NCBI GenBank assembly: GCA_030151165.1
Contig: JASLEM010000024.1
Span: 1 to 6,063 of the forward strand
Direction: 5' to 3'
Origin: Burkholderiaceae bacterium
GTDB lineage: Bacteria; Pseudomonadota; Gammaproteobacteria; Burkholderiales; Burkholderiaceae
Length of the DNA: 6,063 nucleotides
This document shows positions 1-5,523 of this stretch, piece after piece. A program made the position numbers and the translations under genes. The notes under the pieces were generated by a model that saw nothing but the letters and a program-made list of their open reading frames with translations, did not search any database and had not been told where the DNA came from. Positions within the stretch are counted from its first letter, which is position 1, and each line of letters starts with the position of its first letter.

Positions 1-1236
1 AACGCGACGATCGCGCCGCTGTCGATCTTCGCGCGCAAGAACTACTTCTACCCCGACCTGCCCAAGGGCTACCAGATCAGCCAGTACGAGATCCCCGTCG
101 TGCAGGGCGGCCTCGTGCCGTTCACGCACAACGGCGAGCAGCGCCAGCTGCGCCTGACGCGCGCGCACCTCGAGGAGGACGCCGGCAAGTCGGTGCACGA
201 AGGCCACGACAGCTTCTCCGGTATCGACCTCAACCGCGCCGGCACGCCGCTGCTCGAGATCGTCACCGAGCCCGACCTGCGTTCGTCGACCGAGGCCGTC
301 GACTACGCGAAGGCGCTGCACGCGCTGGTCGTCTGGCTGGGGATCTGCGACGGCAACATGCAGGAAGGCTCGTTCCGCTGCGACGCCAACGTCTCGGTGC
401 GCAAGCCCGGCCAGCCGTTCGGCACGCGCCGCGAGATCAAGAACCTCAACAGCTTCCGCCACCTGCAGCAGGCGATCGACTACGAGATCAGCTGGCAGAT
501 CGACGAGATCGAGGAAGGCCGCGAGATCGTCCAGGCGACCGTGCTGTTCGACCCGGACACCGGCGAGACGCGCATGATGCGCACCAAGGAAGATGCGCAG
601 GACTACCGCTACTTCCCCGACCCCGACCTGCCGCCGCTGGTGATCTCGCGCGAGTGGGTCGAGCAGGTCAAGGCGCAGATGCCCGAGCTGCCGCGCGTGA
701 TGGCCGAGCGCTTCCAGCGCGACGACGGCCTCGCGCCGGCGGACGCCGCGATGATGACGCAGTCGCTCGCCACCGCGCGCTTCTACGAGGCCGCGCGCGA
801 TGCGGGCGCGCCGGCGAAGCTGGTCGCGAACTGGGTCATGGGCGAGATCTCGCGCCGGCTGAACGCCGACGGCAGGGAGATCCTCGAGAGCCCCGTCGAC
901 GCCGCGCTGCTGGCCGCGCTCATCCAGCGCATCCAGGACGGCACGATCTCCAACAACGCCGCGCGCCAGGTGTTCGACGCGCTGTGGACGCGCGAGTCGG
1001 GCACGGCCGGCAACGTCGACGTGCTGATCGACACGCTGGGCCTGAAGCAGATGAGCGACACGGGCGAGCTCGAGGCCATCATCGACGGCGTCATCGCCGC
1101 GAACCAGAAGTCCGTCGACGAGTTCCGCGCCGGCAAGGAGAAGGCGTTCCAGGCGCTCGTCGGCCAGGCGATGAAGGCGACCAAGGGCAAGGCGAACCCG
1201 GCGCAGGTCAACGAGATGCTCAGGAAAAAATTGTGA
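1..1236 (+). CDS. gatB: Aspartyl/glutamyl-tRNA(Asn/Gln) amidotransferase subunit B, 5' end outside the window
   Basis: GatB is the subunit of cytoplasmic GatCAB that binds misacylated Asp-tRNA(Asn) or Glu-tRNA(Gln) and activates the acyl group, so that ammonia from GatA can convert it to Asn or Gln. The frame is open from base 1 and gives 411 residues to the TGA at 1234-1236. The family is usually near 480 residues, so roughly the first 70 are missing. Hallmarks, numbered from base 1: the core motif [15 protein letters not shown] (120-134), EIKNLNSFR (145-153), and [18 protein letters not shown] ending near residue 213. The helical and YqeY-like tail region follows, closing with [29 protein letters not shown] wording that is diagnostic for the family. 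The gene is intact to its stop. gatC and gatA would be expected just upstream, outside the window. Identity is close to certain. Confidence 0.97.
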   Translation, partial: NATIAPLSIFARKNYFYPDLPKGYQISQYEIPVVQGGLVPFTHNGEQRQLRLTRAHLEEDAGKSVHEGHDSFSGIDLNRAGTPLLEIVTEPDLRSSTEAVDYAKALHALVVWLGICDGNMQEGSFRCDANVSVRKPGQPFGTRREIKNLNSFRHLQQAIDYEISWQIDEIEEGREIVQATVLFDPDTGETRMMRTKEDAQDYRYFPDPDLPPLVISREWVEQVKAQMPELPRVMAERFQRDDGLAPADAAMMTQSLATARFYEAARDAGAPAKLVANWVMGEISRRLNADGREILESPVDAALLAALIQRIQDGTISNNAARQVFDALWTRESGTAGNVDVLIDTLGLKQMSDTGELEAIIDGVIAANQKSVDEFRAGKEKAFQALVGQAMKATKGKANPAQVNEMLRKKL

Positions 1237-1250
1237 GCGCCACGGTCGCT

Positions 1251-1314
1251 GTCGCTCCCTGCCCCCGAGGGGCCGGCCGCGTACGGACTGGCGGAGCCAG
1301 CTCCGTCGCTCCCT
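1251..1314. repeat. Intergenic hairpin element bounded by a 10-bp direct repeat
   Basis: This lies in the 123-bp spacer between the gatB stop and the convergent small exported-protein gene. The 10-mer GTCGCTCCCT occurs at 1251-1260 and again at 1305-1314. Between the copies sit GCCCC-CGA-GGGGC (1261-1273) and CTGGC-GGA-GCCAG (1288-1300). The second competes with an alternative hairpin, CGGAG-CCAG-CTCCG (1292-1305). No T-run follows any stem, so a classical intrinsic terminator is not shown, although the hairpins may help end transcription from both sides. It resembles the short GC-rich dispersed repeats of Burkholderiales genomes. That comparison is from memory and copy number cannot be judged from one window. 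Confidence 0.45.
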
Positions 1315-1359
1315 TGAACTTCTGGTCGATACGGTAGCGCCGGCGGCGGCGACGCCTCG

Positions 1360-1716
1360 CTAGTGCTTGGGTGCCGAGGCGGGCTCGAACTCGGACAAGG
1401 CATCCGATTTCAGGAAGCACTTCAGCGTCTCGCCGCCGTGCGTGAAGGTCATCTCGCGCTGGTACGTCACCACCGTCACGCCGGCCCGGCCGTTGACGTA
1501 GCGCGCCTCGCGCCCGCCGGGCACGCGCGTCACCGCCCAGTCCTTGCCCTCGAAGTGGATCTGGCCGTTGCGCGGGTTCAGCTCGGCCTGCAGCGGCCGG
1601 TAGCCGATGCATTGGTAGTTGACCGTCATGGCCGGCGCCGCGGCCCCCGCGAGCGACAGCGCGGCGCACAGCGCCGACCGCAGGACGAGACGCGAGGACA
1701 CCGGGCGATGGGTCAT
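1360..1716 (-). CDS. Small secreted protein, possibly MliC-like (C-type lysozyme inhibitor fold)
   Basis: The product has 118 residues with a clear Sec signal peptide: basic residues up to about 14, a hydrophobic Ala/Leu core at about 15-28, and a likely cleavage after the APA ending at residue 29. Cys17 lies inside the core without a lipobox, so a soluble periplasmic protein is more likely than a lipoprotein. The mature part is about 89 residues with exactly two cysteines, Cys36 (in VNYQC) and Cys100 (in ETLKC). They could form one disulfide tying the ends of a small beta barrel. The layout (YxC start, FEGKDW, ARYVNG near 71-76, closing cysteine) recalls MliC/PliC lysozyme inhibitors. However, the Ser and Lys used by MliC to plug the lysozyme active site are not obvious here, so function is open. 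The ATG follows the pyrE stop by 13 bases, with AAAAGG at 1724-1729 spaced 7 nt. It is probably the second gene of a pyrE operon. The gene is near-certainly real; the family call is weak. Confidence 0.75.
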   Translation of the reverse strand: MTHRPVSSRLVLRSALCAALSLAGAAAPAMTVNYQCIGYRPLQAELNPRNGQIHFEGKDWAVTRVPGGREARYVNGRAGVTVVTYQREMTFTHGGETLKCFLKSDALSEFEPASAPKH

Positions 1717-1723
1717 GACGAGG

Positions 1724-1729
1724 CCTTTT
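1724..1729 (-). promoter_or_regulatory. Shine-Dalgarno of the small exported-protein gene
   Basis: On the minus strand AAAAGG directly follows the pyrE stop codon and lies 7 nt before the ATG at 1714-1716. The stop, the ribosome site and the next start fit within 20 bases and no promoter or terminator fits between them. This supports co-transcription, and probably translational coupling, with pyrE. Confidence 0.6.
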
Positions 1730-2410
1730 TCATTGATCGATGCCGTAGCGCGCGCGGTAGGCGGCGACGGCGGCCGTGTTGGCGGCGAGCGCCGCGTCGC
1801 CGGTCGTGGCCAGCAGCTGCATCAGGTCGGCCAGCGTCGCGATCGCGATCACCTTCAGGCCCAGCGACTGCTCGACGTACTGCACGCCCGAGCGGCGATC
1901 CTCGCCCTCGTCGCGCGCGCGTTCCTGGCGGTCCATCGTGATCGCCACGCCCACCGGCTCGGCGCCGACGGCGCGGATCAGGTCGGCAGCTTCGCGCTTG
2001 GAGGCGCCGTCGGTGATGACGTCGTCGATGATCAGCACGCGGCCCTTGACCGGCGCGCCGACCAGCGTGCCGCCCTCGCCGTGGTCCTTCGCTTCCTTGC
2101 GGTTGTACGCGTAGGTCACGTTGCGGCCGTGCTTCGCGAGGCCGATCGCCACCGCGGCGGCGAGCGTGATGCCCTTGTAGGCCGGGCCGAACAGCATGTC
2201 GAACTCGATGCCGGACGCGATCAGCCGGCGTGCATAGAATTCGCCCAGGCGCATGAGCTTCGCGCCGTCGTCGAACAGCCCGGTGTTGAAGAAGTAGGGC
2301 GACTGCCGCCCCGCCTTCGTCTTGAAGTCACCGAACCGCAACACCCCGGCCTCCACCGAGAACTGGACGAATTCCTGCGCGAGCAGGTCGTTGGTGGGGG
2401 TTGCAGTCAT
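1730..2410 (-). CDS. pyrE: Orotate phosphoribosyltransferase
   Basis: PyrE condenses orotate with PRPP to give orotidine 5'-monophosphate, the fifth step of de novo pyrimidine synthesis, in the cytoplasm. From the ATG at 2408-2410 the product is 226 residues, normal for a dimeric bacterial enzyme. Visible motifs: substrate-side strand FKTKAGRQSPYFFNTG (29-44), FGPAYKG (74-80), the flexible catalytic loop AYNRKEAKDHGEGG (101-114), and the PRPP-binding motif RVLIIDDVITDGAS (124-137) with its paired aspartates at 129-130. The motif ends TDGAS rather than the TAGTA/SAGTS seen in many relatives, which is a tolerated variant. An in-frame ATG 33 bases upstream (2441-2443) would add 11 residues and run into xthA. 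The chosen start matches family length and has AAGG 9 nt upstream, so it is preferred. The small exported-protein gene follows 13 bases after the stop. Confidence 0.96.
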   Translation of the reverse strand: MTATPTNDLLAQEFVQFSVEAGVLRFGDFKTKAGRQSPYFFNTGLFDDGAKLMRLGEFYARRLIASGIEFDMLFGPAYKGITLAAAVAIGLAKHGRNVTYAYNRKEAKDHGEGGTLVGAPVKGRVLIIDDVITDGASKREAADLIRAVGAEPVGVAITMDRQERARDEGEDRRSGVQYVEQSLGLKVIAIATLADLMQLLATTGDAALAANTAAVAAYRARYGIDQ

Positions 2411-2424
2411 GGAGCAGTACCTTG
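2408..2424. promoter_or_regulatory. Back-to-back start sites of pyrE and xthA
   Basis: The pyrE ATG (2408-2410, minus) and the preferred xthA TTG (2422-2424, plus) are separated by only 11 bases. The xthA Shine-Dalgarno GGAG is at 2411-2414, abutting the pyrE start codon and 7 nt before the TTG. The pyrE Shine-Dalgarno AAGG is the complement of 2420-2423 and overlaps the xthA start codon. There is no room for promoters here, so each promoter should lie inside the other gene, or the transcripts begin further out and overlap at their 5' ends. Confidence 0.6.
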
Positions 2425-3231
2425 GGATTTCGCTTGGTGTCATTGAACCTGAACGGGATCCGTTCGGCCCACAACAAGGGGTTTCTGGCCTGGGCGGAGA
2501 CCATGAAGGCCGATTGTATGGGCGTGCAGGAGGTCAAGGCGCAGCACGAGCACGTCCACGAGACCTTCGACACGCTCGACGGCATGGCCGGCCACTTCCA
2601 CTACGCCGTCAAGAAGGGCTACTCGGGCGTCGGCCTGTACAGCCGCGTGAAGCCGAGCGAGATCGTCACCGGCTTCGGCGACGCCCAGTTCGACGAGGAA
2701 GGCCGCTACGTCGAGATGCGCTTCGACAAGTCCGGCGGCACGTATTCGCACCCGTTCGAGAAGCTGAGCGTGATCAGCTGCTACTTCCCGAGCGGCTCGT
2801 CCGGCGAGGAACGCCAGGCCGCCAAGTTCCGCTTCCTCGACCTGATCTACCCGCACCTGATGGCGCTGAAGGCCGAGCGCGAGTTCGTGCTGGTGGGCGA
2901 CATCAACATCGCGCACAAGGAAATCGACCTGAAGAACTGGAAGGGCAACCAGAAGAACTCCGGTTTCCTGCCCGAGGAGCGCGCGTGGATGACCAAGCTG
3001 CTGACCGACGGCGGCCTCGTCGACGTCTTCCGCACGCTCAACGACCAGGCCGAGCAGTACACCTGGTGGAGCAACCGCGGCCAGGCCTGGGCGAAGAACG
3101 TCGGGTGGCGGCTGGACTACCACCTCGCCACCCCGGCGCTCGCCGCCCTCGCCCGCAAGGAACACATCCACCTCGAGCCGCGGTTCAGCGACCATGCGCC
3201 GTTGACGGTGGACTACGACTTCACGATGTAG
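2422..3231 (+). CDS. xthA: Exodeoxyribonuclease III family AP endonuclease
   Basis: This is a Mg-dependent endonuclease/exonuclease/phosphatase-fold enzyme. The family cuts 5' to abasic sites in base excision repair and removes 3' blocks and nucleotides from duplex DNA. From the TTG at 2422 it has 269 residues, a usual length. Key motifs: SLNLNGIRS (7-15) with Asn9 and Asn11; QE at 36-37, Glu37 being the metal ligand; SCYFPSG with Tyr121 at the catalytic tyrosine position; GDIN with Asp160 and Asn162; WRLDYHLATP; and SDH with Asp257-His258, the catalytic pair. The family core begins at about residue 4, so there is little room for a different start. TTG 2422 is chosen because GGAG sits 7 nt upstream. 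TTG at 2401 would extend into pyrE and has no comparable ribosome site. No ATG is available before the conserved core. The use of TTG suggests modest expression. Confidence 0.93.
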   Translation: MGFRLVSLNLNGIRSAHNKGFLAWAETMKADCMGVQEVKAQHEHVHETFDTLDGMAGHFHYAVKKGYSGVGLYSRVKPSEIVTGFGDAQFDEEGRYVEMRFDKSGGTYSHPFEKLSVISCYFPSGSSGEERQAAKFRFLDLIYPHLMALKAEREFVLVGDINIAHKEIDLKNWKGNQKNSGFLPEERAWMTKLLTDGGLVDVFRTLNDQAEQYTWWSNRGQAWAKNVGWRLDYHLATPALAALARKEHIHLEPRFSDHAPLTVDYDFTM

Positions 3232-3260
3232 CCCGCTGACGGGCCGCCCGGCCACGCCGG
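3231..3260 (+). terminator. Tandem hairpins at the end of xthA, possible terminator
   Basis: Two perfect 5-bp stems follow each other at the xthA stop codon: GCCCG-CTGA-CGGGC (3231-3244) and CCGGC-CAC-GCCGG (3248-3260). They are GC-rich but no T-run follows. They could slow polymerase or mark a Rho-dependent end, separating xthA from the ars promoter that begins about 10 bases later. Termination is an inference. Confidence 0.35.
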
Positions 3261-3269
3261 CGCGTCGGC

Positions 3270-3307
3270 TTGTGTCATCTTCATTATTCAACGATACTTG
3301 AATTATG
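3270..3307 (+). promoter_or_regulatory. ars promoter with ArsR operator dyad overlapping the -10 and start codon
   Basis: This is the most AT-rich patch of the window. ATTCAA (3286-3291) and TTGAAT (3298-3303) form a perfect 6-bp inverted repeat around a 6-bp spacer. After one mismatched pair the symmetry continues as CAT (3282-3284) against ATG (3305-3307), giving a 26-bp near-palindrome of the size bound by ArsR/SmtB dimers. A possible -35 TTGTGT (3270-3275) lies 17 bp from a possible -10 GATACT (3293-3298). A start 7 nt after the -10 falls on the A of the arsR ATG at 3305. The operator would therefore cover the -10 and the transcription start, as expected for autorepression relieved by As(III) or Sb(III). 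The dyad is seen directly; promoter positions and ArsR binding are inferred. Confidence 0.65.
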
Positions 3308-3631
3308 GAAGAACACGACGTCATCCGCGCCCTCGCCGCCCTCGCCCACCCGATGCGGCTGCGGGTATTCCGTGCGCTGGTCGTCGTCGGCCCCGCCGGC
3401 ATGGTGCCCGGCGTCATGGCGCAGGCCCTGGGCATCAGCTCGACGAGCCTCTCGTTCCACCTGAAGGAACTGGCGCATGCCGGCCTGGTGACGCAGGAGC
3501 GCGACGGGCGCAACCTCATCTATCGCGCCGCCTACGACCGCATGAACGGCGTGCTGGCGTTCCTGACCGAGAACTGCTGCGGCGGGGCCGCGTGTGCCGT
3601 CGGCGTTCCCGCGGCGGGGTGCGGTTGCTGA
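3305..3631 (+). CDS. arsR: ArsR/SmtB family arsenite-responsive repressor
   Basis: This is a 108-residue winged-helix repressor, predicted to release the ars operator when As(III) or Sb(III) binds its cysteines. The N-terminal wording (ALAALAHPMRLRVFRAL, 9-25) is typical of the family. The helix-turn-helix spans about 34-60, with recognition helix STSLSFHLKEL (46-56), followed by the wing (VTQERDGRNLIYR, 62-74). The E. coli type CVC metal motif in the DNA-binding helix is absent. Instead the C-terminal tail holds Cys91, Cys92 and Cys97, close to the three-cysteine As(III) site of Acidithiobacillus ferrooxidans ArsR. Two further cysteines, 106 and 108, end the chain. A stop codon at 3299-3301 rules out any earlier start. 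No Shine-Dalgarno precedes the ATG, and the predicted transcript starts on it, so translation is probably leaderless. The aqpS ATG follows 2 bases after the stop. Confidence 0.93.
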   Translation: MEEHDVIRALAALAHPMRLRVFRALVVVGPAGMVPGVMAQALGISSTSLSFHLKELAHAGLVTQERDGRNLIYRAAYDRMNGVLAFLTENCCGGAACAVGVPAAGCGC

Positions 3632-3633
3632 CC

Positions 3634-4326
3634 ATGGCGATCGCGACCGCGCGGAAATTCGCCGCCGAGGCGCTCGGCACCGCCTTGCTGCTGGCCATCG
3701 TGATCGGGTCGGGGATCATGGCGGAGCGGCTGGCCGGCGGCAACGCCGCGGTCGCGCTGCTGGCCAACACCGTGGCCACGATGGGCGGCCTGGTCGTCCT
3801 GATCGAGCTCTTCGGCCCGGTCAGCGGGGCGCACTTCAACCCGGCCGTCTCGTTCGCGATGGCCCACCGCGGCGACCTGCCGTGGCGGCAGGTGCCGGGC
3901 TACATCATCGCGCAAGGGCTGGGCGCGCCGCTCGGCGCCTGGCTGGCGCACGCGATGTTCGACCTGCCCATCCTGCAACTCTCGACGCGCATCCGCACCG
4001 GTAGCGGGCAGTGGATCGCCGAGGGCGTCGCGACCTTCGGCCTGCTGCTGGTCGTGCTGCGCGCGCCGGCGCGTCGCGTCGCCGCGATGGTGGCCGCCTG
4101 GATCGGCGCCGCGTACTGGTTCACCGCGTCGACATCCTTCGCCAATCCCGCCGCCGCGTTCGGTCGCCTGTTCAGCGACAGCTTCGCGGGCATCGCGCCC
4201 GCGAGCGTTCCCGGCTTCGTGCTGGCCGAACTCGCGGGCGCGGCCCTGGCCGTCGCGGCGAACCATTTTTTCACCAGCGCAACGCCGGCTCCCGAGCCGT
4301 CACGCGCGGATCCCTCCAATGCCTGA
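3634..4326 (+). CDS. aqpS: MIP family channel (aquaglyceroporin) of the ars operon, AqpS-like
   Basis: This is an inner-membrane channel of 230 residues with six predicted membrane helices (roughly 8-28, 36-61, 85-108, 126-143, 147-165, 191-212). It has two pore half-helices with NPA boxes: GAHFNPAVSF (Asn69-Pro70-Ala71) and SFANPAAAFGR (Asn171-Pro172-Ala173). The pore arginine that normally follows the second NPA is replaced by Ala, and the nearest Arg is at 178. This is compatible with a wide, aquaglyceroporin-like pore. Its place between arsR and arsC matches S. meliloti aqpS, where the channel lets arsenite formed by ArsC flow out and a pump is absent. The ATG at 3634 is preferred. GTG at 3619 or TTG at 3625 would overlap arsR and has no better ribosome site. 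No strong Shine-Dalgarno is seen, so coupling to arsR translation is likely. Substrate is inferred from context. The C-terminal 15 or so residues form a polar Pro-rich tail. Confidence 0.9.
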   Translation: MAIATARKFAAEALGTALLLAIVIGSGIMAERLAGGNAAVALLANTVATMGGLVVLIELFGPVSGAHFNPAVSFAMAHRGDLPWRQVPGYIIAQGLGAPLGAWLAHAMFDLPILQLSTRIRTGSGQWIAEGVATFGLLLVVLRAPARRVAAMVAAWIGAAYWFTASTSFANPAAAFGRLFSDSFAGIAPASVPGFVLAELAGAALAVAANHFFTSATPAPEPSRADPSNA

Positions 4327-4747
4327 CGTCGTCATCTTCCACAACCCGCGCTGCGGCACCTCGCGCAACACGCTGGCCCTGATCCGCCACGCGGGCATCG
4401 AGCCCGAGGTGATCGAATACCTCGACACGCCACCCACCACCGCGAAGATCCGCGCCCTGCTGGCGGCGATGGGCATGACCGTGCGGCAGCTGCTGCGCGA
4501 GAAGGGCACGCCCTACGCCGAACTCGGGCTGGGCGATGCCAGATGGACGGACGACGAGCTGCTCGATGCCATCGCGCGGCATCCGGTCCTCATGAACCGG
4601 CCCATCGTCGAAACCCCGCTGGGCGTCGCGCTGTGCCGGCCGTCCGAGGCGGTGCTGGAGATCCTGCCGGTGGGCCCGGTGCCGCCGTTCACGAAGGAGG
4701 ACGGCGAGGTCGTCATCGACGACGGGAGGCGCCGTGCTCGAGCCTGA
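4319..4747 (+). CDS. arsC: Arsenate reductase, glutaredoxin-dependent (ArsC, R773 type)
   Basis: This cytoplasmic enzyme reduces arsenate to arsenite using glutathione and glutaredoxin. The 142-residue product matches the plasmid R773/E. coli class and keeps its numbering: His8 and the nucleophile Cys12 in [12 protein letters not shown], Arg60 in [11 protein letters not shown], Arg94 in LMNRPIV, and Arg107 in LCRPSE. These are the arsenate-binding and catalytic residues of the class, so the enzyme should be active. The start ATG overlaps the aqpS stop by 8 bases (4319-4326). Only a weak GGA at 4308-4310 precedes it, which points to re-initiating ribosomes. The gene overlaps arsH by 14 bases at its end. 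The last residues (DDGRRRARA) extend past the conserved core, as dictated by the overlapping arsH ribosome site. Confidence 0.97.
   Translation: MPDVVIFHNPRCGTSRNTLALIRHAGIEPEVIEYLDTPPTTAKIRALLAAMGMTVRQLLREKGTPYAELGLGDARWTDDELLDAIARHPVLMNRPIVETPLGVALCRPSEAVLEILPVGPVPPFTKEDGEVVIDDGRRRARA
4724..4729 (+). promoter_or_regulatory. Strong Shine-Dalgarno of arsH inside arsC
   Basis: GGGAGG lies within the last codons of arsC, 4 nt before the GTG at 4734. It is the best ribosome site in the operon and decides the arsH start in favour of this GTG. The spacing is slightly short. Confidence 0.6.
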
Positions 4748-5456
4748 CGCCACGTTGCCGGCGCTGGCCGCCGCGTCGTTCCGGGTGCCCACCCACGCGG
4801 ACCTGGCGGCGCGCGAGCCGTCGCGCCACGCGCCGCGGTTCCTCATGCTCTACGGCTCGCTGCGCGAGCGCTCCTACAGCCGCCTGCTGACCTTCGAGGC
4901 CGCCCGCCTGCTGACGGCCATGGGCGGCGACGTGCGGATCTTCGATCCGACCGGCCTGCCCCTGCCCGACGGCGCGCCGGAGGCGCATCCGAAAGTGCAG
5001 GAGCTGCGCCAGCTCGCCGCGTGGTCGGAGGGCATGGTGTGGTGCTCGCCCGAACGCCACGGCGCGATGACCGCCATCCTCAAGGCCCAGGTCGACTGGA
5101 TCCCGCTGTCGATGGGCGCCGTTCGCCCGACGCAGGGCAAGACGCTGGCGGTGATGGAGGTGTCGGGCGGCTCGCAGTCGTTCAATGCCGTCAACCAGAT
5201 GCGCGTGCTGGGCCGCTGGATGCGGATGATCACGATCCCGAACCAGTCCTCGGTCGCCAAGGCCTTCAACGAGTTCACGGAGGACGGTCGCATGAAGTCT
5301 TCGGCCTTCTACGACCGGGTCGTCGACGTCATGGAGGAGCTCTTCAAGTTCACGCTCCTGACCCGCGACGTCGGCCCGTACCTCGTCGACCGGTACAGCG
5401 AGCGCAAGGAAGACGCCGAGGCCTTGTCCCGCCGCGTCGACCAGCGCGCGCTCTGA
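4734..5456 (+). CDS. arsH: ArsH, NADPH-dependent FMN oxidoreductase of arsenic resistance
   Basis: This is a flavodoxin-like cytoplasmic flavoprotein of 240 residues, the usual ArsH length. ArsH proteins oxidise trivalent methylated or aromatic arsenicals to less toxic pentavalent forms, and some also reduce metals or quinones. Motifs: the N-terminal ArsH-specific stretch (1-34); FMN phosphate loop [12 protein letters not shown] (39-50); [19 protein letters not shown] (101-119), the flavin-ring loop; and [20 protein letters not shown] (131-150). A long tail follows, with [12 protein letters not shown] and [16 protein letters not shown], as used in the ArsH tetramer. The start is GTG with GGGAGG upstream, overlapping arsC by 14 bases, so the two are translationally coupled. 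No arsM methyltransferase is in view. The substrate may therefore be environmental methyl- or aryl-arsenicals, or arsM may lie elsewhere. It is the last intact gene of the operon. Confidence 0.96.
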   Translation: MLEPDATLPALAAASFRVPTHADLAAREPSRHAPRFLMLYGSLRERSYSRLLTFEAARLLTAMGGDVRIFDPTGLPLPDGAPEAHPKVQELRQLAAWSEGMVWCSPERHGAMTAILKAQVDWIPLSMGAVRPTQGKTLAVMEVSGGSQSFNAVNQMRVLGRWMRMITIPNQSSVAKAFNEFTEDGRMKSSAFYDRVVDVMEELFKFTLLTRDVGPYLVDRYSERKEDAEALSRRVDQRAL

Positions 5457-5481
5457 ACCGCGTCCACACGCGACACGCGCC

Positions 5482-5523
5482 ATGCTGATCCGCCCCGTCC
5501 GGCCCGACGATGCCGACGGGCTC
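5482..5523 (+). pseudogene. 5' remnant of a GNAT acetyltransferase gene
   Basis: From the ATG at 5482 the first 14 codons read MLIRPVRPDDADGL, which is how very many GNAT N-acetyltransferases begin (beta strand 1 followed by the D-A turn into helix 1). After that the frame becomes arginine- and proline-rich, unlike the family, and stops at TGA 5566-5568 for a total of 28 codons. The resemblance ends at the stop codon of the convergent photolyase-like gene (5522-5524), and no other plus-strand frame resumes a GNAT sequence. I read it as the stump of a gene that once followed arsH, cut by a deletion or insertion. No good ribosome site precedes it. Chance similarity over 14 residues cannot be excluded. 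Confidence 0.45.
5494..5520. terminator. Weak hairpin between the convergent arsH and photolyase genes
   Basis: CCCGTC (5494-5499) pairs with GACGGG (5515-5520) around a 15-base loop. A variant with one bulged base adds CGG (5500-5502) against CCG (5513-5515). No T-run follows on either strand. It lies where a bidirectional terminator would be expected, but the structure is weak and sits inside the acetyltransferase-like remnant. Confidence 0.2.

Noticed and set aside
2401..2421. Upstream TTG start for xthA at 2401
   Set aside because: It would extend the protein across the pyrE start by seven residues not found in the family, and has no Shine-Dalgarno comparable to GGAG before the TTG at 2422.
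2411..2443. Earlier ATG for pyrE at 2441-2443
   Set aside because: It adds 11 residues outside the family length and overlaps the conserved N-terminal coding region of xthA. The ATG at 2408-2410 has its own ribosome site.
1619..2446. Plus-strand open frame opposite pyrE
   Set aside because: pyrE on the other strand has all its family motifs. This frame is an Arg/Ala/Val/Asp-rich mirror with no recognisable domain.
3231..3260. Strong intrinsic terminator after xthA
   Set aside because: The stems are good but no T-run follows, so only a low-confidence terminator is listed.
2440..3519. Long open frame on the minus strand opposite xthA and arsR
   Set aside because: It is antisense to two well-recognised genes, its composition is the valine/arginine/leucine-rich pattern of a GC-rich shadow frame, and no family is recognisable.
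3619..3636. GTG or TTG start of aqpS upstream of the ATG
   Set aside because: Both lie inside arsR and lack a better ribosome site. The ATG gives the expected short N-terminus before the first membrane helix.
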